In this document: one piece after another, positions 42,293 to 51,956 of the stretch | Numbering within the stretch: position 1 is the stretch's first letter | Layout: every line of letters starts with the position of its first letter | Origin: Bacteroidia bacterium | GTDB lineage: Bacteria > Bacteroidota > Bacteroidia > J057 | Assembly: GCA_022760475.1 (NCBI GenBank) | Contig: JALEFZ010000088.1 | Coordinates: 248,001-312,000, forward strand | DNA: 64,000 nt | Direction of reading: 5' to 3' | Translations under genes and position numbers: made by a program | The notes under the pieces: model-generated | Seen by the model: only the letters and a program-made list of their open reading frames with translations | Databases searched by the model: none | What the model was told of the DNA's origin: nothing

Positions 42293-43114
42293 ATGAAAAT
42301 CACTCAACTACATATTTATCCCATTAAATCCCTTGGAGGCATCAGCCTTCAAGAGTCATCACTATCCGATAGAGGGCTTTGGCTTGACCGCAGATTCATG
42401 TTGGTAGATGAAGAAGGGATATTCCTAACCCAAAGAAACTTCCCTGAGTTGGCCTTGTTGGCGCTCTCTCTGCAAGGCCAGAAGTTGACGGTTTCCCATA
42501 AGCTACGCAAAATCCCGCCTTTGCACATTCCTGTCCAGCCTGGTTATGAGCGTACAAGCGAACTAGATGTAGTGGTGTGGGATGATATAATGCCTGCCCT
42601 ACATCTTTCTGAAGTTTATGATAAATGGTTTTCTGATGTCTTGAATAGCCCAGTTCGTTTGGTTTATATGCCGGACGGAAGCCATAGACCCGTAAAGGAA
42701 AAATACTCAAGAAACAACAACCTAAACAGTTTTTCAGATGCCATGCCCATTCTCATTATAGGTGAGGATTCCTTGAAAGACCTGAATGATCGATTAGATA
42801 GTGCCGTACCTATGGATCGCTTTCGCCCCAATATTGTTTTTGAAGGGGGAGGTGCCTTTGCTGAAGATGGCTTTCATGAAATCCACATTGGGAAAAGCCT
42901 TTTCTGGGGAATGAAGCATTGTGCGCGTTGTAACATGACTACCATTGATCAAAAAACTGCAGAGGTAGGAAAAGAACCTCTTAAAACCCTCAGCAAATAC
43001 AGAAGGCTGAACAACAAGGTTTTATTCGGAATGAACCTCCTTAGCGAAAGTGAGGGGAGCATTCGAGTTGGGGATGACTTGAAGGTTATTAGTCATCGAG
43101 AAAAGCCTTTTTAG
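42293..43114 (+). CDS. MOSC-domain molybdenum cofactor-binding protein (YcbX/mARC-like)
   Basis: The 273-residue protein starts with the MOSC_N beta-barrel (LHIYPIKSLGG, then RGLWLDRRFMLVD), followed by a MOSC domain with the putative Mo-ligand Cys in KHCARCNMTTID, about residue 213. Related YcbX and mARC enzymes reduce N-hydroxylated compounds and bind sulfurated molybdenum cofactor. The ATG at 42293 is chosen because the domain begins there; an upstream TTG would add an unmatched segment. Its closeness to the molybdenum CO dehydrogenase may be coincidental. Confidence 0.85.
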   Translation: MKITQLHIYPIKSLGGISLQESSLSDRGLWLDRRFMLVDEEGIFLTQRNFPELALLALSLQGQKLTVSHKLRKIPPLHIPVQPGYERTSELDVVVWDDIMPALHLSEVYDKWFSDVLNSPVRLVYMPDGSHRPVKEKYSRNNNLNSFSDAMPILIIGEDSLKDLNDRLDSAVPMDRFRPNIVFEGGGAFAEDGFHEIHIGKSLFWGMKHCARCNMTTIDQKTAEVGKEPLKTLSKYRRLNNKVLFGMNLLSESEGSIRVGDDLKVISHREKPF

Positions 43115-43266
43115 CAATTTTTCCTGTTCACTCCTATTATTCCTGTGTTCATTCTTTTACAGCATTGACTCACTCCTATGGCTTCCAACCTGTGGTGACT
43201 TTCAGGGTATACCTGTTTGAATCCTCAAACGAGAAAACCTTAACAACAAACAATAAATACATAGTC

Positions 43267-43911
43267 ATGAGTCGTGCTTTTTTTATTTTTTCAGTAACCC
43301 TGGCTCTACTCTTCGGAGGTGCCGCAAATGCTCAGGTCTTTAAAATTGGTGCCAAAGCCGGTATCAGTACTTCAGGAATTTCAAGTGATGACCTTTCTAT
43401 CAGAAGTACGGATGACCTACAGGATTTGAAAATCTCATTACAGAATAGCTCTCCAGAATACCAATTGGGGCTTTTCACAAGGCTGAATCTTGCAGGGCTA
43501 TATGTACAGCCCGAATTGATGTTCACGACTTCCTCAGTAGAGTACCTACTTGAAGACTTTAGAGATGGAACATCTGATCCTCTTTATGAGCAGTATTTCG
43601 GACTTGAGATGCCTATCATGGCAGGGATCAAGCTTGGACCTTTCCGTGCCAATGCAGGGCCTGTATTCAGAACCAACCTAGGAAGCGTTTCCGAAATTAC
43701 TCAGTTGAGTGGATATGGAAGGAAATTCAGAGAATCTCAGATGGGAATTCAGGCGGGATTTGGTTTCGACCTTGGAAAGAAGCTGATTCTGGATTTCAGA
43801 TATGAGGTTGACCTCAGCGAGACAAGAGATGAGATCACTATCTTTGATCAGACACACGAATTGTCCAAGCATGGCGGTCAATTGTCCGTAGGACTGGGAT
43901 ATTCTTTCTAA
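43267..43911 (+). CDS. Outer-membrane beta-barrel protein (porin-like)
   Basis: The 214-residue protein has a signal peptide (cleavage after ANA near residue 20) and a mature part with the alternating pattern of an eight-stranded barrel, ending in an aromatic residue (LSVGLGYSF), as BAM substrates do. It fits the Bacteroidota outer-membrane beta-barrel family that begins FKIGAKAG. The ATG at 43267 is supported by the signal peptide. A strong terminator follows immediately. Confidence 0.85.
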   Translation: MSRAFFIFSVTLALLFGGAANAQVFKIGAKAGISTSGISSDDLSIRSTDDLQDLKISLQNSSPEYQLGLFTRLNLAGLYVQPELMFTTSSVEYLLEDFRDGTSDPLYEQYFGLEMPIMAGIKLGPFRANAGPVFRTNLGSVSEITQLSGYGRKFRESQMGIQAGFGFDLGKKLILDFRYEVDLSETRDEITIFDQTHELSKHGGQLSVGLGYSF

Positions 43912-43933
43912 AAAATATTGTAAGTCAGTGTTA

Positions 43934-43965
43934 GGGAGAGCTTCTTAGGAGGCTCTCCCTTTTTT
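43934..43965 (+). terminator. Intrinsic terminator after the beta-barrel gene
   Basis: An 11-bp stem with one G-U (43934-43944 with 43949-43959), a 4-base loop and a T6 tail, 22 bp after the stop codon. Confidence 0.85.
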
Positions 43966-44060
43966 GTTGGAAGCTTGGAAGTGACCTCAGATTGATGAAG
44001 ACGTATAAATTTAGTATTATATGTTAAACAATCATTTAATCTATCTAACCAACACCAACT

Positions 44061-44480
44061 ATGATTAAGGAATTTCGCGAGTTTATCATGCGCGGCAATG
44101 TCCTGGACCTTGCTGTGGCTGTAATCATCGGAGGAGCCTTCGGTAAAATTGTTTCTTCCCTGGTGAAAGACATCATCATGCCTTTCATTGGATATGTAAC
44201 AGGAGGCGTGAATTTTACAGATTTAAAATATGTGCTCAAAGAAGCCGTTATGGAAGGAGACGCTGTAAAAGAAGCTGCGGTAACGATCAACTATGGAACA
44301 TTTGTCCAGTTTATCGTTGATTTCGTTCTGGTAGCATTTGTGCTGTTCTTGATCATCAAGACATTCAACAAACTCCAGAAGAAGCAAGAAGAAGAAGTTG
44401 CTGCCGCACCTCCGGCGCCATCCAAGGAAGAGACCCTGTTAGGAGAGATCAGGGACATTCTAAAAGCCCAAAACTCCTAA
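44061..44480 (+). CDS. mscL: Large-conductance mechanosensitive channel
   Basis: The 139-residue protein is a complete MscL. It begins [23 protein letters not shown], the signature first helix that lines the pore, followed by the periplasmic loop, second helix ([20 protein letters not shown]) and a charged C-terminal bundle ending EIRDILKAQ. It opens on hypo-osmotic shock to release solutes. It is monocistronic, with hairpins on both sides. Confidence 0.95.
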   Translation: MIKEFREFIMRGNVLDLAVAVIIGGAFGKIVSSLVKDIIMPFIGYVTGGVNFTDLKYVLKEAVMEGDAVKEAAVTINYGTFVQFIVDFVLVAFVLFLIIKTFNKLQKKQEEEVAAAPPAPSKEETLLGEIRDILKAQNS

Positions 44481-44510
44481 TTAAAAGGTATTTTTGTAAT
44501 GGAATATTTG

Positions 44511-44543
44511 TTAGCCACTTATTCATAAGTGGCTAATTTCATT
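44511..44543 (+). terminator. Hairpin terminator after mscL
   Basis: Perfect 11-bp arms at 44511-44521 and 44526-44536 with a TTCA loop, followed by a T-rich tail, 30 bp after the mscL stop. Confidence 0.75.
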
Positions 44544-44592
44544 TATATTGAAATATAATTGACATATTAGCGTTACAGGAAAAAGTCCATAC

Positions 44593-45273
44593 ATGAAATC
44601 CCTGGTTACCCTGATCTTGCTCACCCTTTTTTCCTTCTCTTTAACTTTTGCGCAATTAAACTACGGTGAATCCACTTTTGGAATTTACGGAGTCTCCTTT
44701 TCCCTCGGTTTCGGCGGTGGAGAAGTTGACCTCGGTGGAAACATCATTGTCCGAACTCCCGAATTCATTGGAGGGAATCCGATGGATACCCAGATTGGTG
44801 GAGTCCTGGGGTGGGACAGTAAGTTTAAGTTCAATGGCGCCAGAGCTACTGCAGGATTTACCTCACAGGTAGAAGGAGGTGGCGTAGGTACTGGCCTTTC
44901 TTTGCATATCCACTATGTTCAAGAAGTAGGAAAGGAAGCCTATGTTCCGCTTACCCTAGGCGTACACCCTGGCTTGATCGGAAGAAATACCTATACAGGT
45001 AGAGTCAGCTATAGTTTCATGCTTTGGAACGGATATGAGTACGACGATTCTGATCAAGGGCTGTGGAGAAAAGACAATTTTGATATCCGTCCAGGACTGG
45101 ATGTCGGTGGTGGGGTAGCCCTTAGCTTTGGAGAAGGACTGATTACACCAGTAGCTGTATTTGATGCCAATATTCTACACCTTAATGTAGCCAGAACAAA
45201 AACTGGAGAATTATTGCCTACCAAACTTAGAACTGCCTTACATCTAAGGGCAGGATATGTAACGACATTTTAA
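44593..45273 (+). CDS. Outer-membrane beta-barrel protein of unknown function
   Basis: The 226-residue protein has a signal peptide (TLFSFSLTFAQ, cleavage near residue 20) and a Gly-rich, alternating-hydrophobic mature sequence with a C-terminal LHLRAGYVTTF strand, consistent with a small barrel. No family is recognised. It is unlike the 43267 barrel and the two 47.7-50.3 kb proteins in sequence. Confidence 0.6.
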   Translation: MKSLVTLILLTLFSFSLTFAQLNYGESTFGIYGVSFSLGFGGGEVDLGGNIIVRTPEFIGGNPMDTQIGGVLGWDSKFKFNGARATAGFTSQVEGGGVGTGLSLHIHYVQEVGKEAYVPLTLGVHPGLIGRNTYTGRVSYSFMLWNGYEYDDSDQGLWRKDNFDIRPGLDVGGGVALSFGEGLITPVAVFDANILHLNVARTKTGELLPTKLRTALHLRAGYVTTF

Positions 45274-45594
45274 GCAAAATTTAACTTTTGTTTATAAGCC
45301 TGTCTCTGAACAAAGGGATAGGCTTAGGTGTATTAGGAATGGAAGTTTATCAAAAAAGGCAGAATGAAGCCTCCTTTTGTTGATTTCCGGATCTTTCAAC
45401 TGTTGATCTTTTGGAGTTCTGATCTAAGGCTGTTTTTGCTATATTTGGAAAATTTTACCACTTGAACGACCTCAGAACTGTTTATATGATTGACTTGGCA
45501 TAATAATTTTCGACTAATGAGAACAAAATTTTTCTCTTTCAAGTTATTATCCCACTAATCAACGACACCTTAGGGTAATCCAAAACCACTTATC
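45274..45594. other. Spacer before dxs with a hairpin
   Basis: A 10-bp stem with one G-U (45295-45304 with 45317-45326, loop of 12) follows the barrel gene by 21 bp and probably marks its transcript end, though there is no T-run. The remaining DNA up to dxs is AT-rich, without a gene, and presumably contains the dxs promoter. Confidence 0.4.
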
Positions 45595-47511
45595 ATGAAG
45601 AAAATCGAGCCCGGGCCCTTATTGGCACAAGTCAACAATCCCTCAGATTTGAAGAAGCTTTCCCAAGAGGATCTATACCAGTTTTGTCAGGAGTTGAGGG
45701 ACTTTATTATTTCCAGTGTTTCTGTGAATGGAGGCCATTTCGGTGCTAGCCTTGGGGTCGTTGAATTGACCACAGCTATCCATTATGTGTTCAATACCCC
45801 ACACGATCAATTGGTATGGGACGTTGGGCACCAGGCATATGGACACAAAATTATTACAGAAAGAAGAGAGAATTTCCATACAAACCGGGTGTATAAAGGC
45901 CTTTCAGGTTTTCCAAAGAGAAGTGAGTCCGAGTATGACACATTTGGAGTAGGACACTCTTCTACTTCAATCTCCGCTGCGGTAGGTATGGCTGTAGCCT
46001 CAGGCTACAACAAGGACAATAGAAATGTTATCGCCGTAATAGGGGATGGCGCCATGACGGGTGGGCTTGCATTTGAAGCCCTCAACCATGGTGGCTGGGA
46101 AAAAGCAAACATGCTCGTGGTCTTGAATGACAACAATATGTCTATTGACCCGAATGTAGGAGCCCTGAAAGATTACCTCACAGATATTACGACTTCACAT
46201 ACCTACAACAAACTTCGCGATGAGAGTTGGAAGTTGTTGGGGAAACTGAAGAATATAGGGCCTAAAGCCCAAAAACTGGCCGGAAAGATCGAGCTTGCGC
46301 TTACTGCTGCTTCCAAGCCAGGAATGTTATTCGAAGCCCTTGGTTTCAGGTACTTCGGTCCTGTAGACGGGCATGACATCAACCACCTGGTTAGGCTGAT
46401 GGATGACCTCAAGGATATCCCTGGACCTAAATTGCTTCACTGCATTACCGTAAAAGGTAAAGGCTATGAACTGGCGGAAAAGAATCAGACCAAGTGGCAT
46501 GCACCTGGACTATTCGATAAACTGACAGGAGAAATTCTAAAGCCAAAGATTGACAAGCCACAGCCACCCAAATATCAGGATGTCTTCGGGCACTCAATCA
46601 TTGAGCTAGCCAAGCAAGACGAGAAGGTAATGGGAGTTACCCCGGCTATGCCAAGTGGATGTTCACTTAAATATATGCTGGCAGAAATGCCGGATAGGTC
46701 TTTTGACGTTGGTATCGCTGAGCAGCATGCAGTTACCTTTTCTGCTGGTTTGGCAACTCAAGGCTTGAAGCCCTTCTGTAATATTTACTCTACCTTTATG
46801 CAGCGTGCTTATGACCAGGTCATTCACGACGTTGCTATTCAAAAACTACCCGTGATTTTCTGTTTGGATAGAGCAGGGCTTGCAGGAGCAGATGGTGCTA
46901 CACACCAGGGAGCTTTTGACTTGGCTTATTTCAGGTGTATTCCTGAAATGGTTGTCTCAGCACCGATGAATGAATCAGAGTTGAGAAACTTGATGTTCAC
47001 GGCTACCAAGTGGGAAAAAGGGCCATTTTCAATTCGTTATCCAAGAGGTCGAGGTGTGATGGTAGATTGGCAAACACCCTTCGAGCAGATTGAGGTAGGC
47101 ACAGGCCGTAAACTAAATGACGGAGAGGATGTTGCTATCCTCACTATTGGTCATCCTGGAAACTTTGCACAAGATGCCATCAAGGAATTGGAAAGTGAAG
47201 GCATTTATCCAGCTCATTATGACATGAGGTTTGTGAAGCCTTTAGATGAAGCCATGCTAGAAGAAATTTTCAGCAAGTTTAAAAAGGTAATCACAGTAGA
47301 AGATGGAGCCATCCAGGGAGGGTTCGGGTCAGCAGTGATAGAGTGGATGGTCGATCACGGATACGCCTCGAAAGTGGTTAGACTGGGTGTGCCAGATAGA
47401 TTTATTGATCACGGAACACAAAAGCAACTCTGGAAAGAGTGTGGATACGACTCGGATGCGATTATTGAAGCTGTAAAAGATATGGTTACAGCCAAGGTGG
47501 TTGCTGGATAA
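45595..47511 (+). CDS. dxs: 1-deoxy-D-xylulose-5-phosphate synthase
   Basis: The 638-residue TPP enzyme joins pyruvate and glyceraldehyde 3-phosphate in the first step of the MEP isoprenoid pathway. Seen in order: the HFGASLGVVELT segment, the Mg/TPP site VIGDGAMTGGLAFEALN with NDNNMSID, FGHSIIELA, the catalytic DVGIAEQHAVTFSAG with its Glu, and DRAGLAGADGATHQG. Length is normal. It is monocistronic, ending in a good terminator. Confidence 0.95.
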   Translation: MKKIEPGPLLAQVNNPSDLKKLSQEDLYQFCQELRDFIISSVSVNGGHFGASLGVVELTTAIHYVFNTPHDQLVWDVGHQAYGHKIITERRENFHTNRVYKGLSGFPKRSESEYDTFGVGHSSTSISAAVGMAVASGYNKDNRNVIAVIGDGAMTGGLAFEALNHGGWEKANMLVVLNDNNMSIDPNVGALKDYLTDITTSHTYNKLRDESWKLLGKLKNIGPKAQKLAGKIELALTAASKPGMLFEALGFRYFGPVDGHDINHLVRLMDDLKDIPGPKLLHCITVKGKGYELAEKNQTKWHAPGLFDKLTGEILKPKIDKPQPPKYQDVFGHSIIELAKQDEKVMGVTPAMPSGCSLKYMLAEMPDRSFDVGIAEQHAVTFSAGLATQGLKPFCNIYSTFMQRAYDQVIHDVAIQKLPVIFCLDRAGLAGADGATHQGAFDLAYFRCIPEMVVSAPMNESELRNLMFTATKWEKGPFSIRYPRGRGVMVDWQTPFEQIEVGTGRKLNDGEDVAILTIGHPGNFAQDAIKELESEGIYPAHYDMRFVKPLDEAMLEEIFSKFKKVITVEDGAIQGGFGSAVIEWMVDHGYASKVVRLGVPDRFIDHGTQKQLWKECGYDSDAIIEAVKDMVTAKVVAG

Positions 47512-47539
47512 GTTGCTGGCAAAGAATAATTTATGATGA

Positions 47540-47568
47540 AGGTAGAACCATTTGGTTCTGCCTTTTTT
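47540..47568 (+). terminator. Intrinsic terminator of dxs
   Basis: A 10-bp stem with one G-U (47540-47549 with 47554-47563), a 4-base loop and a T-rich tail, 28 bp after the dxs stop. Confidence 0.85.
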
Positions 47569-47712
47569 ATTTGAGGCCTTGAGATAGTGCCCTTTTTTAG
47601 TCATTGAAATGGAATATGCTAAGGGTTTAATTTGGTGTGAAGCTGCTGGGCAAATTTACTTACACAAAAGAAAGCTTATATTTAATCCAGACTAAACCCT
47701 ATATCCTCATCC

Positions 47713-48978
47713 ATGGCACACAAAGGCAAACTGCTGATATCCATATTCATACTATTTGCCCTGTCTACCTGTTGGGCTCAAAAGCCGCTCATTATTCACC
47801 CCCTACTTGGTGAAACAATCGATTTTAAAGAGCGGAAAAAAAATGGTCTAGACAAAGTATTAAAACTTCCTATTCCTGTATGGCATTCATTGGCTGCATA
47901 TGTAGGTGAGGACGGAAAAACTTATCTACGTTCTCTGGAGGATTCCTCCTTAAACGCTTTTTTTCTTTCTGAGGATGACCTTTTCAAACTAATGATGAGT
48001 GTTGAGGAAAATAATGGACCTATTCTGGTTAGAATTGACCAACTCAAGAAGAAACTGGAAAGCCAGGATAGCGTACTGGTCATCTTGAAACTTAAGGGAG
48101 ATGTGGTAAGCCAAACCAATGTCATTGGCTTCAATGACAATCATATAATTCTCAGTGAGGGACCTGTTGAACAGCTTGAGTTACCTTTGGAGGACCTTCA
48201 GAAAATTCTGATTTATGGTCAGGATTTTCGTATCAGGGAATTTAAGTCAGGGTATAACTTTACCAGAGACAGGTTATTTTATACGAATACCGCCCTTTTG
48301 TTAGGGAAAAATGAGCTGACCTATCAAAACCTAATGCTTTTAGGCCAAAGATTTAGGTATGGATTGAACAATAAGATTTCCATTAGTCTGGGCTTTGACC
48401 CAATAACTCATATAGCCTCTATAGCTGATCGCTATTATTATGGCATTGTGGAGGCCAGTGTGATGGCAGGAGGGAAATTGCCGGGTACCAAGTGGCGATT
48501 AGCCGGGGAAGCGAGAGTCATCGTAATTGGGTATGACGCAAATTTTTTCGCCCTCAGTGCAGTTGCAACTAGAGGAACAGTCGATGAAAACATCAGCCTG
48601 AGGCTTTTTGCTACTACCCCCAATTATTCCTATACAAGTATAATGGGAGCATCTTTTGGCTTAACAAAAAAATTGAATTCGAGGTGGAGGCTGGTTTCGG
48701 AGAACATTGTCCTGGGCAATAAAAGTAAATGGGAAAATTTTAATCCCAATAGGGACAGGATTTTATATAATTGGCTCATCGTACCCTCGATTGGTACTCG
48801 ATATATCAAAGGGCGACATTCTTTTGATATGGCAGCCGTGGTCTGGAGTGCTTTATCTTTGGGAATAATCAGGGAGCATTTACCCCCCTATGAAGTTCGC
48901 TCTAGCGATTTTACCATGGATAGTTTTGCCCTGTTTCCTATTTTTACATATAGTTATTGGATTAATCCTCGTTTGTAG
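47713..48978 (+). CDS. Exported outer-membrane protein, tandem paralog A
   Basis: The 421-residue protein has a signal peptide (ending CWAQ near residue 23) followed by IHPLLGETID. Residues 25-175 form a domain with charged helices. The C-terminal half is Gly- and aromatic-rich with alternating hydrophobicity and ends in an aromatic-containing strand (TYSYWINPRL), consistent with a barrel. The same plan, including IHPL-G, a ELxYxN segment near the start of the barrel and YGxxNxIS, appears in the next protein. No family is recognised. It has 201 bp of upstream spacer. Confidence 0.6.
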   Translation: MAHKGKLLISIFILFALSTCWAQKPLIIHPLLGETIDFKERKKNGLDKVLKLPIPVWHSLAAYVGEDGKTYLRSLEDSSLNAFFLSEDDLFKLMMSVEENNGPILVRIDQLKKKLESQDSVLVILKLKGDVVSQTNVIGFNDNHIILSEGPVEQLELPLEDLQKILIYGQDFRIREFKSGYNFTRDRLFYTNTALLLGKNELTYQNLMLLGQRFRYGLNNKISISLGFDPITHIASIADRYYYGIVEASVMAGGKLPGTKWRLAGEARVIVIGYDANFFALSAVATRGTVDENISLRLFATTPNYSYTSIMGASFGLTKKLNSRWRLVSENIVLGNKSKWENFNPNRDRILYNWLIVPSIGTRYIKGRHSFDMAAVVWSALSLGIIREHLPPYEVRSSDFTMDSFALFPIFTYSYWINPRL

Positions 48979-49024
48979 ACCAGATTATCCCAATCCTGTA
49001 TAAAATCTTCACTCTCTAAACACC

Positions 49025-50353
49025 ATGAAATCAAGTTTGACCTATTTGCTGATTGTGCTTTCACTTTTCTGTGTAAGAGGAGTCAGTGCCCAGGATGCGC
49101 CTCTTAAGATTCATCCCCTGGTCGGTGATGAGTTGGATCAAGAAGAAATTGCCCGATATAAGATTGGGAACCTCCTGGATATTTTCTGGAATAAGCTCAC
49201 CATTGTTCAGATCTATCTCAATGGCCCTGATAGCCTTAAGGTGGTTTCTTCTAGTAAGTACAGTGGTACCATTCAAAGTGAGTATGCTGTTGAGAGAGAT
49301 TTTATCAGCAAGATTCGGAAGACTATTTTGAGGATAGATAAGCGGCTTATTGAGGACATTACCAAATTGGGTACAAAATTAGGAAATGGAGATTCTATTT
49401 TTGTGATCGCCAAAACTCATTATGGCTATGAATCAGGAGGTCGAGCCCTAAAGCTGGAAAACGATACTTTATTCCTGGATTCTGACATGGAAATTGCCTT
49501 AGAGGATCTGGCTGCCATTAAAATATCAAATGGGGGAAGTTTTGATCCATATGGAAAGTTTAACTTCAATGAGCCAAGTAACTCTCGATATTTCTTTGGC
49601 CCAAATGCAATTGGAATGGAAAAAGGGGAGTTGGTTTACAAAAATACCCTTATCACCATCAGTTCCATGTACTATGGGATAAGCAACAACATAAGCGTTG
49701 GGGCTGGAATAGAATCTGCAAGTCTGATTTTTAACTTCCTGGATGGGATTGGAGAGGATAAGTTTCAAAACTTCCAAACCTATGTCTACAGCGAAGCCAA
49801 AATCTCTAAGGAACTTCAACCTGGTGTTCACCTTGCAGGAGGAGTGATTTATGGTGGAGGCCTTGGGCCAAGAGCCGTAATGGGTGCCTTTGGCATGGCA
49901 TATATCGCAAATACCTTTGGCAACAAGGATCTGAATGTCAGTACACGTCTCTTTATCCCATTAAATTTCGCAGCCAACAACTCATCTTCATCTACCTTTC
50001 AGGGGTCTACTGCCATAGAGACCATTGACAGAAGTTTCAATTTCCCTCCATTAAGTTTGTCATTTCTCAAACGCATGACTCCTAACCTTTACCTGGTTAC
50101 CGAAAATTTTTACTATAGCCTCAGCGACGATCGGATTCTTCAGGATGAATTTGGAATCATTACAAATGAGAAATCCAACAGCCAAAACTACCTTGTTTCA
50201 ATTGGAGCCAGGATTGTAAACAAGCGCACAAGTTGGGAACTTGGAATGATGGTATGGGGACAAGGAACAGTTACCCGAAATGAAATCATTACTTCTCGTT
50301 CGAGTACAGCTATTCCAATTCCCTTTTTCAGCATGAACTATCGCCTGAGATAG
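49025..50353 (+). CDS. Exported outer-membrane protein, tandem paralog B
   Basis: The 442-residue protein is the paralog of the preceding gene: signal peptide ending SAQ, then IHPLVGDELD, an N-terminal charged domain with DKRLIEDITKLG, then GELVYKN, YGISNNISVGAG and a C-terminal barrel-like half ending FSMNYRLR. It starts 46 bp after paralog A and the two are probably co-expressed. A lipoprotein gene follows 53 bp later. The function is unknown; a role as a pair of related surface proteins is an inference. Confidence 0.6.
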   Translation: MKSSLTYLLIVLSLFCVRGVSAQDAPLKIHPLVGDELDQEEIARYKIGNLLDIFWNKLTIVQIYLNGPDSLKVVSSSKYSGTIQSEYAVERDFISKIRKTILRIDKRLIEDITKLGTKLGNGDSIFVIAKTHYGYESGGRALKLENDTLFLDSDMEIALEDLAAIKISNGGSFDPYGKFNFNEPSNSRYFFGPNAIGMEKGELVYKNTLITISSMYYGISNNISVGAGIESASLIFNFLDGIGEDKFQNFQTYVYSEAKISKELQPGVHLAGGVIYGGGLGPRAVMGAFGMAYIANTFGNKDLNVSTRLFIPLNFAANNSSSSTFQGSTAIETIDRSFNFPPLSLSFLKRMTPNLYLVTENFYYSLSDDRILQDEFGIITNEKSNSQNYLVSIGARIVNKRTSWELGMMVWGQGTVTRNEIITSRSSTAIPIPFFSMNYRLR

Positions 50354-50406
50354 AGGTACATAGCATTTCCCAAATAGATCACGTCTGTCAGGAAAAAGAT
50401 CAACCC

Positions 50407-50910
50407 ATGAAATTTAGATTTCTTGTAGCCGTTTTTACAGTCTCTACCGTTTTATTCGCTTCTTGTGGAAGAGAAGGTATCAGGCCTTCCAATTGTCGAG
50501 AAGGGGAGTGTGTCTATTTCTTCGAAGAAGGCAAGCAACTTGCCATTGACTCGATTGCTTTTGGGACAGAATTTGTAAATACAGAAGCTGGGCCAGACCT
50601 TGTTTTTACCTATGAATATGAAAAAGATGAAGATCCTAGAATTGCAGATGCAGGATATACCGAATGGATTAGGCTACAACTCCCAAATGATGTTATCTCA
50701 TTTAGCTTCAAAGGTGAACAACTAAAGGATCTCCCACTTTACCTCAGCTATTCCTGTTTTTGCCTATTAGATATCGGAAGACCTGATCGCGGTAGCTTTT
50801 CAGGGACGCTTTTGGATAATGGAAAATGGGAACTTGAAATGGACGTTGTTTTCAAGGGAGACAGTATTGAATGGAGCCGCAGTTTTTCAGAAACTTTTGA
50901 GAAGTTGTGA
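50407..50910 (+). CDS. Small lipoprotein
   Basis: The 167-residue protein has a lipoprotein signal peptide with lipobox FASC (Cys20). The mature part contains paired Cys (PSNCREGEC and SYSCFCLL) and beta-strand-rich sequence. No family is recognised. It starts 53 bp after paralog B and may be part of the same transcript. Confidence 0.6.
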   Translation: MKFRFLVAVFTVSTVLFASCGREGIRPSNCREGECVYFFEEGKQLAIDSIAFGTEFVNTEAGPDLVFTYEYEKDEDPRIADAGYTEWIRLQLPNDVISFSFKGEQLKDLPLYLSYSCFCLLDIGRPDRGSFSGTLLDNGKWELEMDVVFKGDSIEWSRSFSETFEKL

Positions 50911-51018
50911 TTGGCAGTTTCATTTTAGAATGTTCAACTGCTGGCCAGAATTCATCCCTTAAATTTATAAGGGATAATTCCAGGCCAAAAAGATAAGTCT
51001 CGAACAGGTCTTAAAACC

Positions 51019-51924
51019 TTATTTCCTGGGATGATACAGTTGGAATACCTCACGAAGGTATTCCGTATCCATATGCAGGTAGATTTCTGTGGTGGTAATG
51101 GATTCATGCCCCAGCATTTCCTGAATGGCCCTTAAGTCTGCACCACCTTCTACCAGGTGTGTCGCAAAGGAATGCCTGAAAGTGTGAGGGCTGATATTTT
51201 TATTGATGCCTGCAGCCAGGGCAGCCTCCTTGACGATATTGAAAATCATGACTCGGCTAAGGGCTTTGCCTCGTCGGTTGAGGAAAACGAAGTCCTCATT
51301 TCCAGGCTGAATCTTTTGCTTGTTTCGAACCTCAATCTCATACTTTTCAATCCATTCAAGCGCAGGCCTTCCGATGGGTACCAAGCGCTCTTTGCTACCC
51401 TTTCCTAGTATCTGTACGAAGCCTTCCTTCCTGTAAATCCGTGAAAGTTGCAGGGAGATTAACTCTGAAACCCGAAGGCCACAGCTGTACAAAACTTCTA
51501 ATAAAGCTCTGTTTCTCAAACCCAATGGCGTGTCAACATCCATCACTGAGAATAGCTTTTCTATCTCTTCATAATTGAGTACTACAGGGAGCTTTTGGCT
51601 GAGTCGTGGCAATTCAAGCAGGGAAGAAGGATCTCCTTCCACCAGTTCGTCCCTCAACAAGAAATTGTGAAAAGATCGGATGGAAGATATGTTTCGTGCA
51701 AGGGAACGTTCCGTGAGGAAGCAGTCCTGGATCAGGTAAACTACAAACTCCCGGAGGTATTCCAAAGTAACCTGATCCGGGCTACTCAGTTCAAGGATTT
51801 CTTCTGCATAAAAGCTGTACCTGGCCAGATCTCTCATATAGGCCTTTCTAGAAAGTTCAGCTAGGCCCTTTTCAATACCCAGGTAAATTTCATATTCTTT
51901 TAAGGCATTATCCCAGGAGATCAT
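51019..51924 (-). CDS. xerD: Tyrosine recombinase XerC/XerD family
   Basis: The 301-residue recombinase has an N-terminal SAM-like domain and a C-terminal catalytic domain with the Arg of [38 protein letters not shown] and the nucleophile Tyr in TTEIYLHM near residue 287. It resolves chromosome dimers at dif with FtsK. No phage or integron signs flank it, so it is a housekeeping gene, not a mobile integrase. It lies 32 bp downstream of nuoJ. Confidence 0.9.
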   Translation of the reverse strand: MISWDNALKEYEIYLGIEKGLAELSRKAYMRDLARYSFYAEEILELSSPDQVTLEYLREFVVYLIQDCFLTERSLARNISSIRSFHNFLLRDELVEGDPSSLLELPRLSQKLPVVLNYEEIEKLFSVMDVDTPLGLRNRALLEVLYSCGLRVSELISLQLSRIYRKEGFVQILGKGSKERLVPIGRPALEWIEKYEIEVRNKQKIQPGNEDFVFLNRRGKALSRVMIFNIVKEAALAAGINKNISPHTFRHSFATHLVEGGADLRAIQEMLGHESITTTEIYLHMDTEYLREVFQLYHPRK

Positions 51925-51956
51925 GTGGAAGGCTTAATGATTAGGCTAATGATTGA

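Noticed and set aside
51019-51924. Tyrosine recombinase as a sign of an integrated element
   Set aside because: The sequence is of the housekeeping XerC/D type, neighbours are core genes, and no att-like repeats or phage genes are present.
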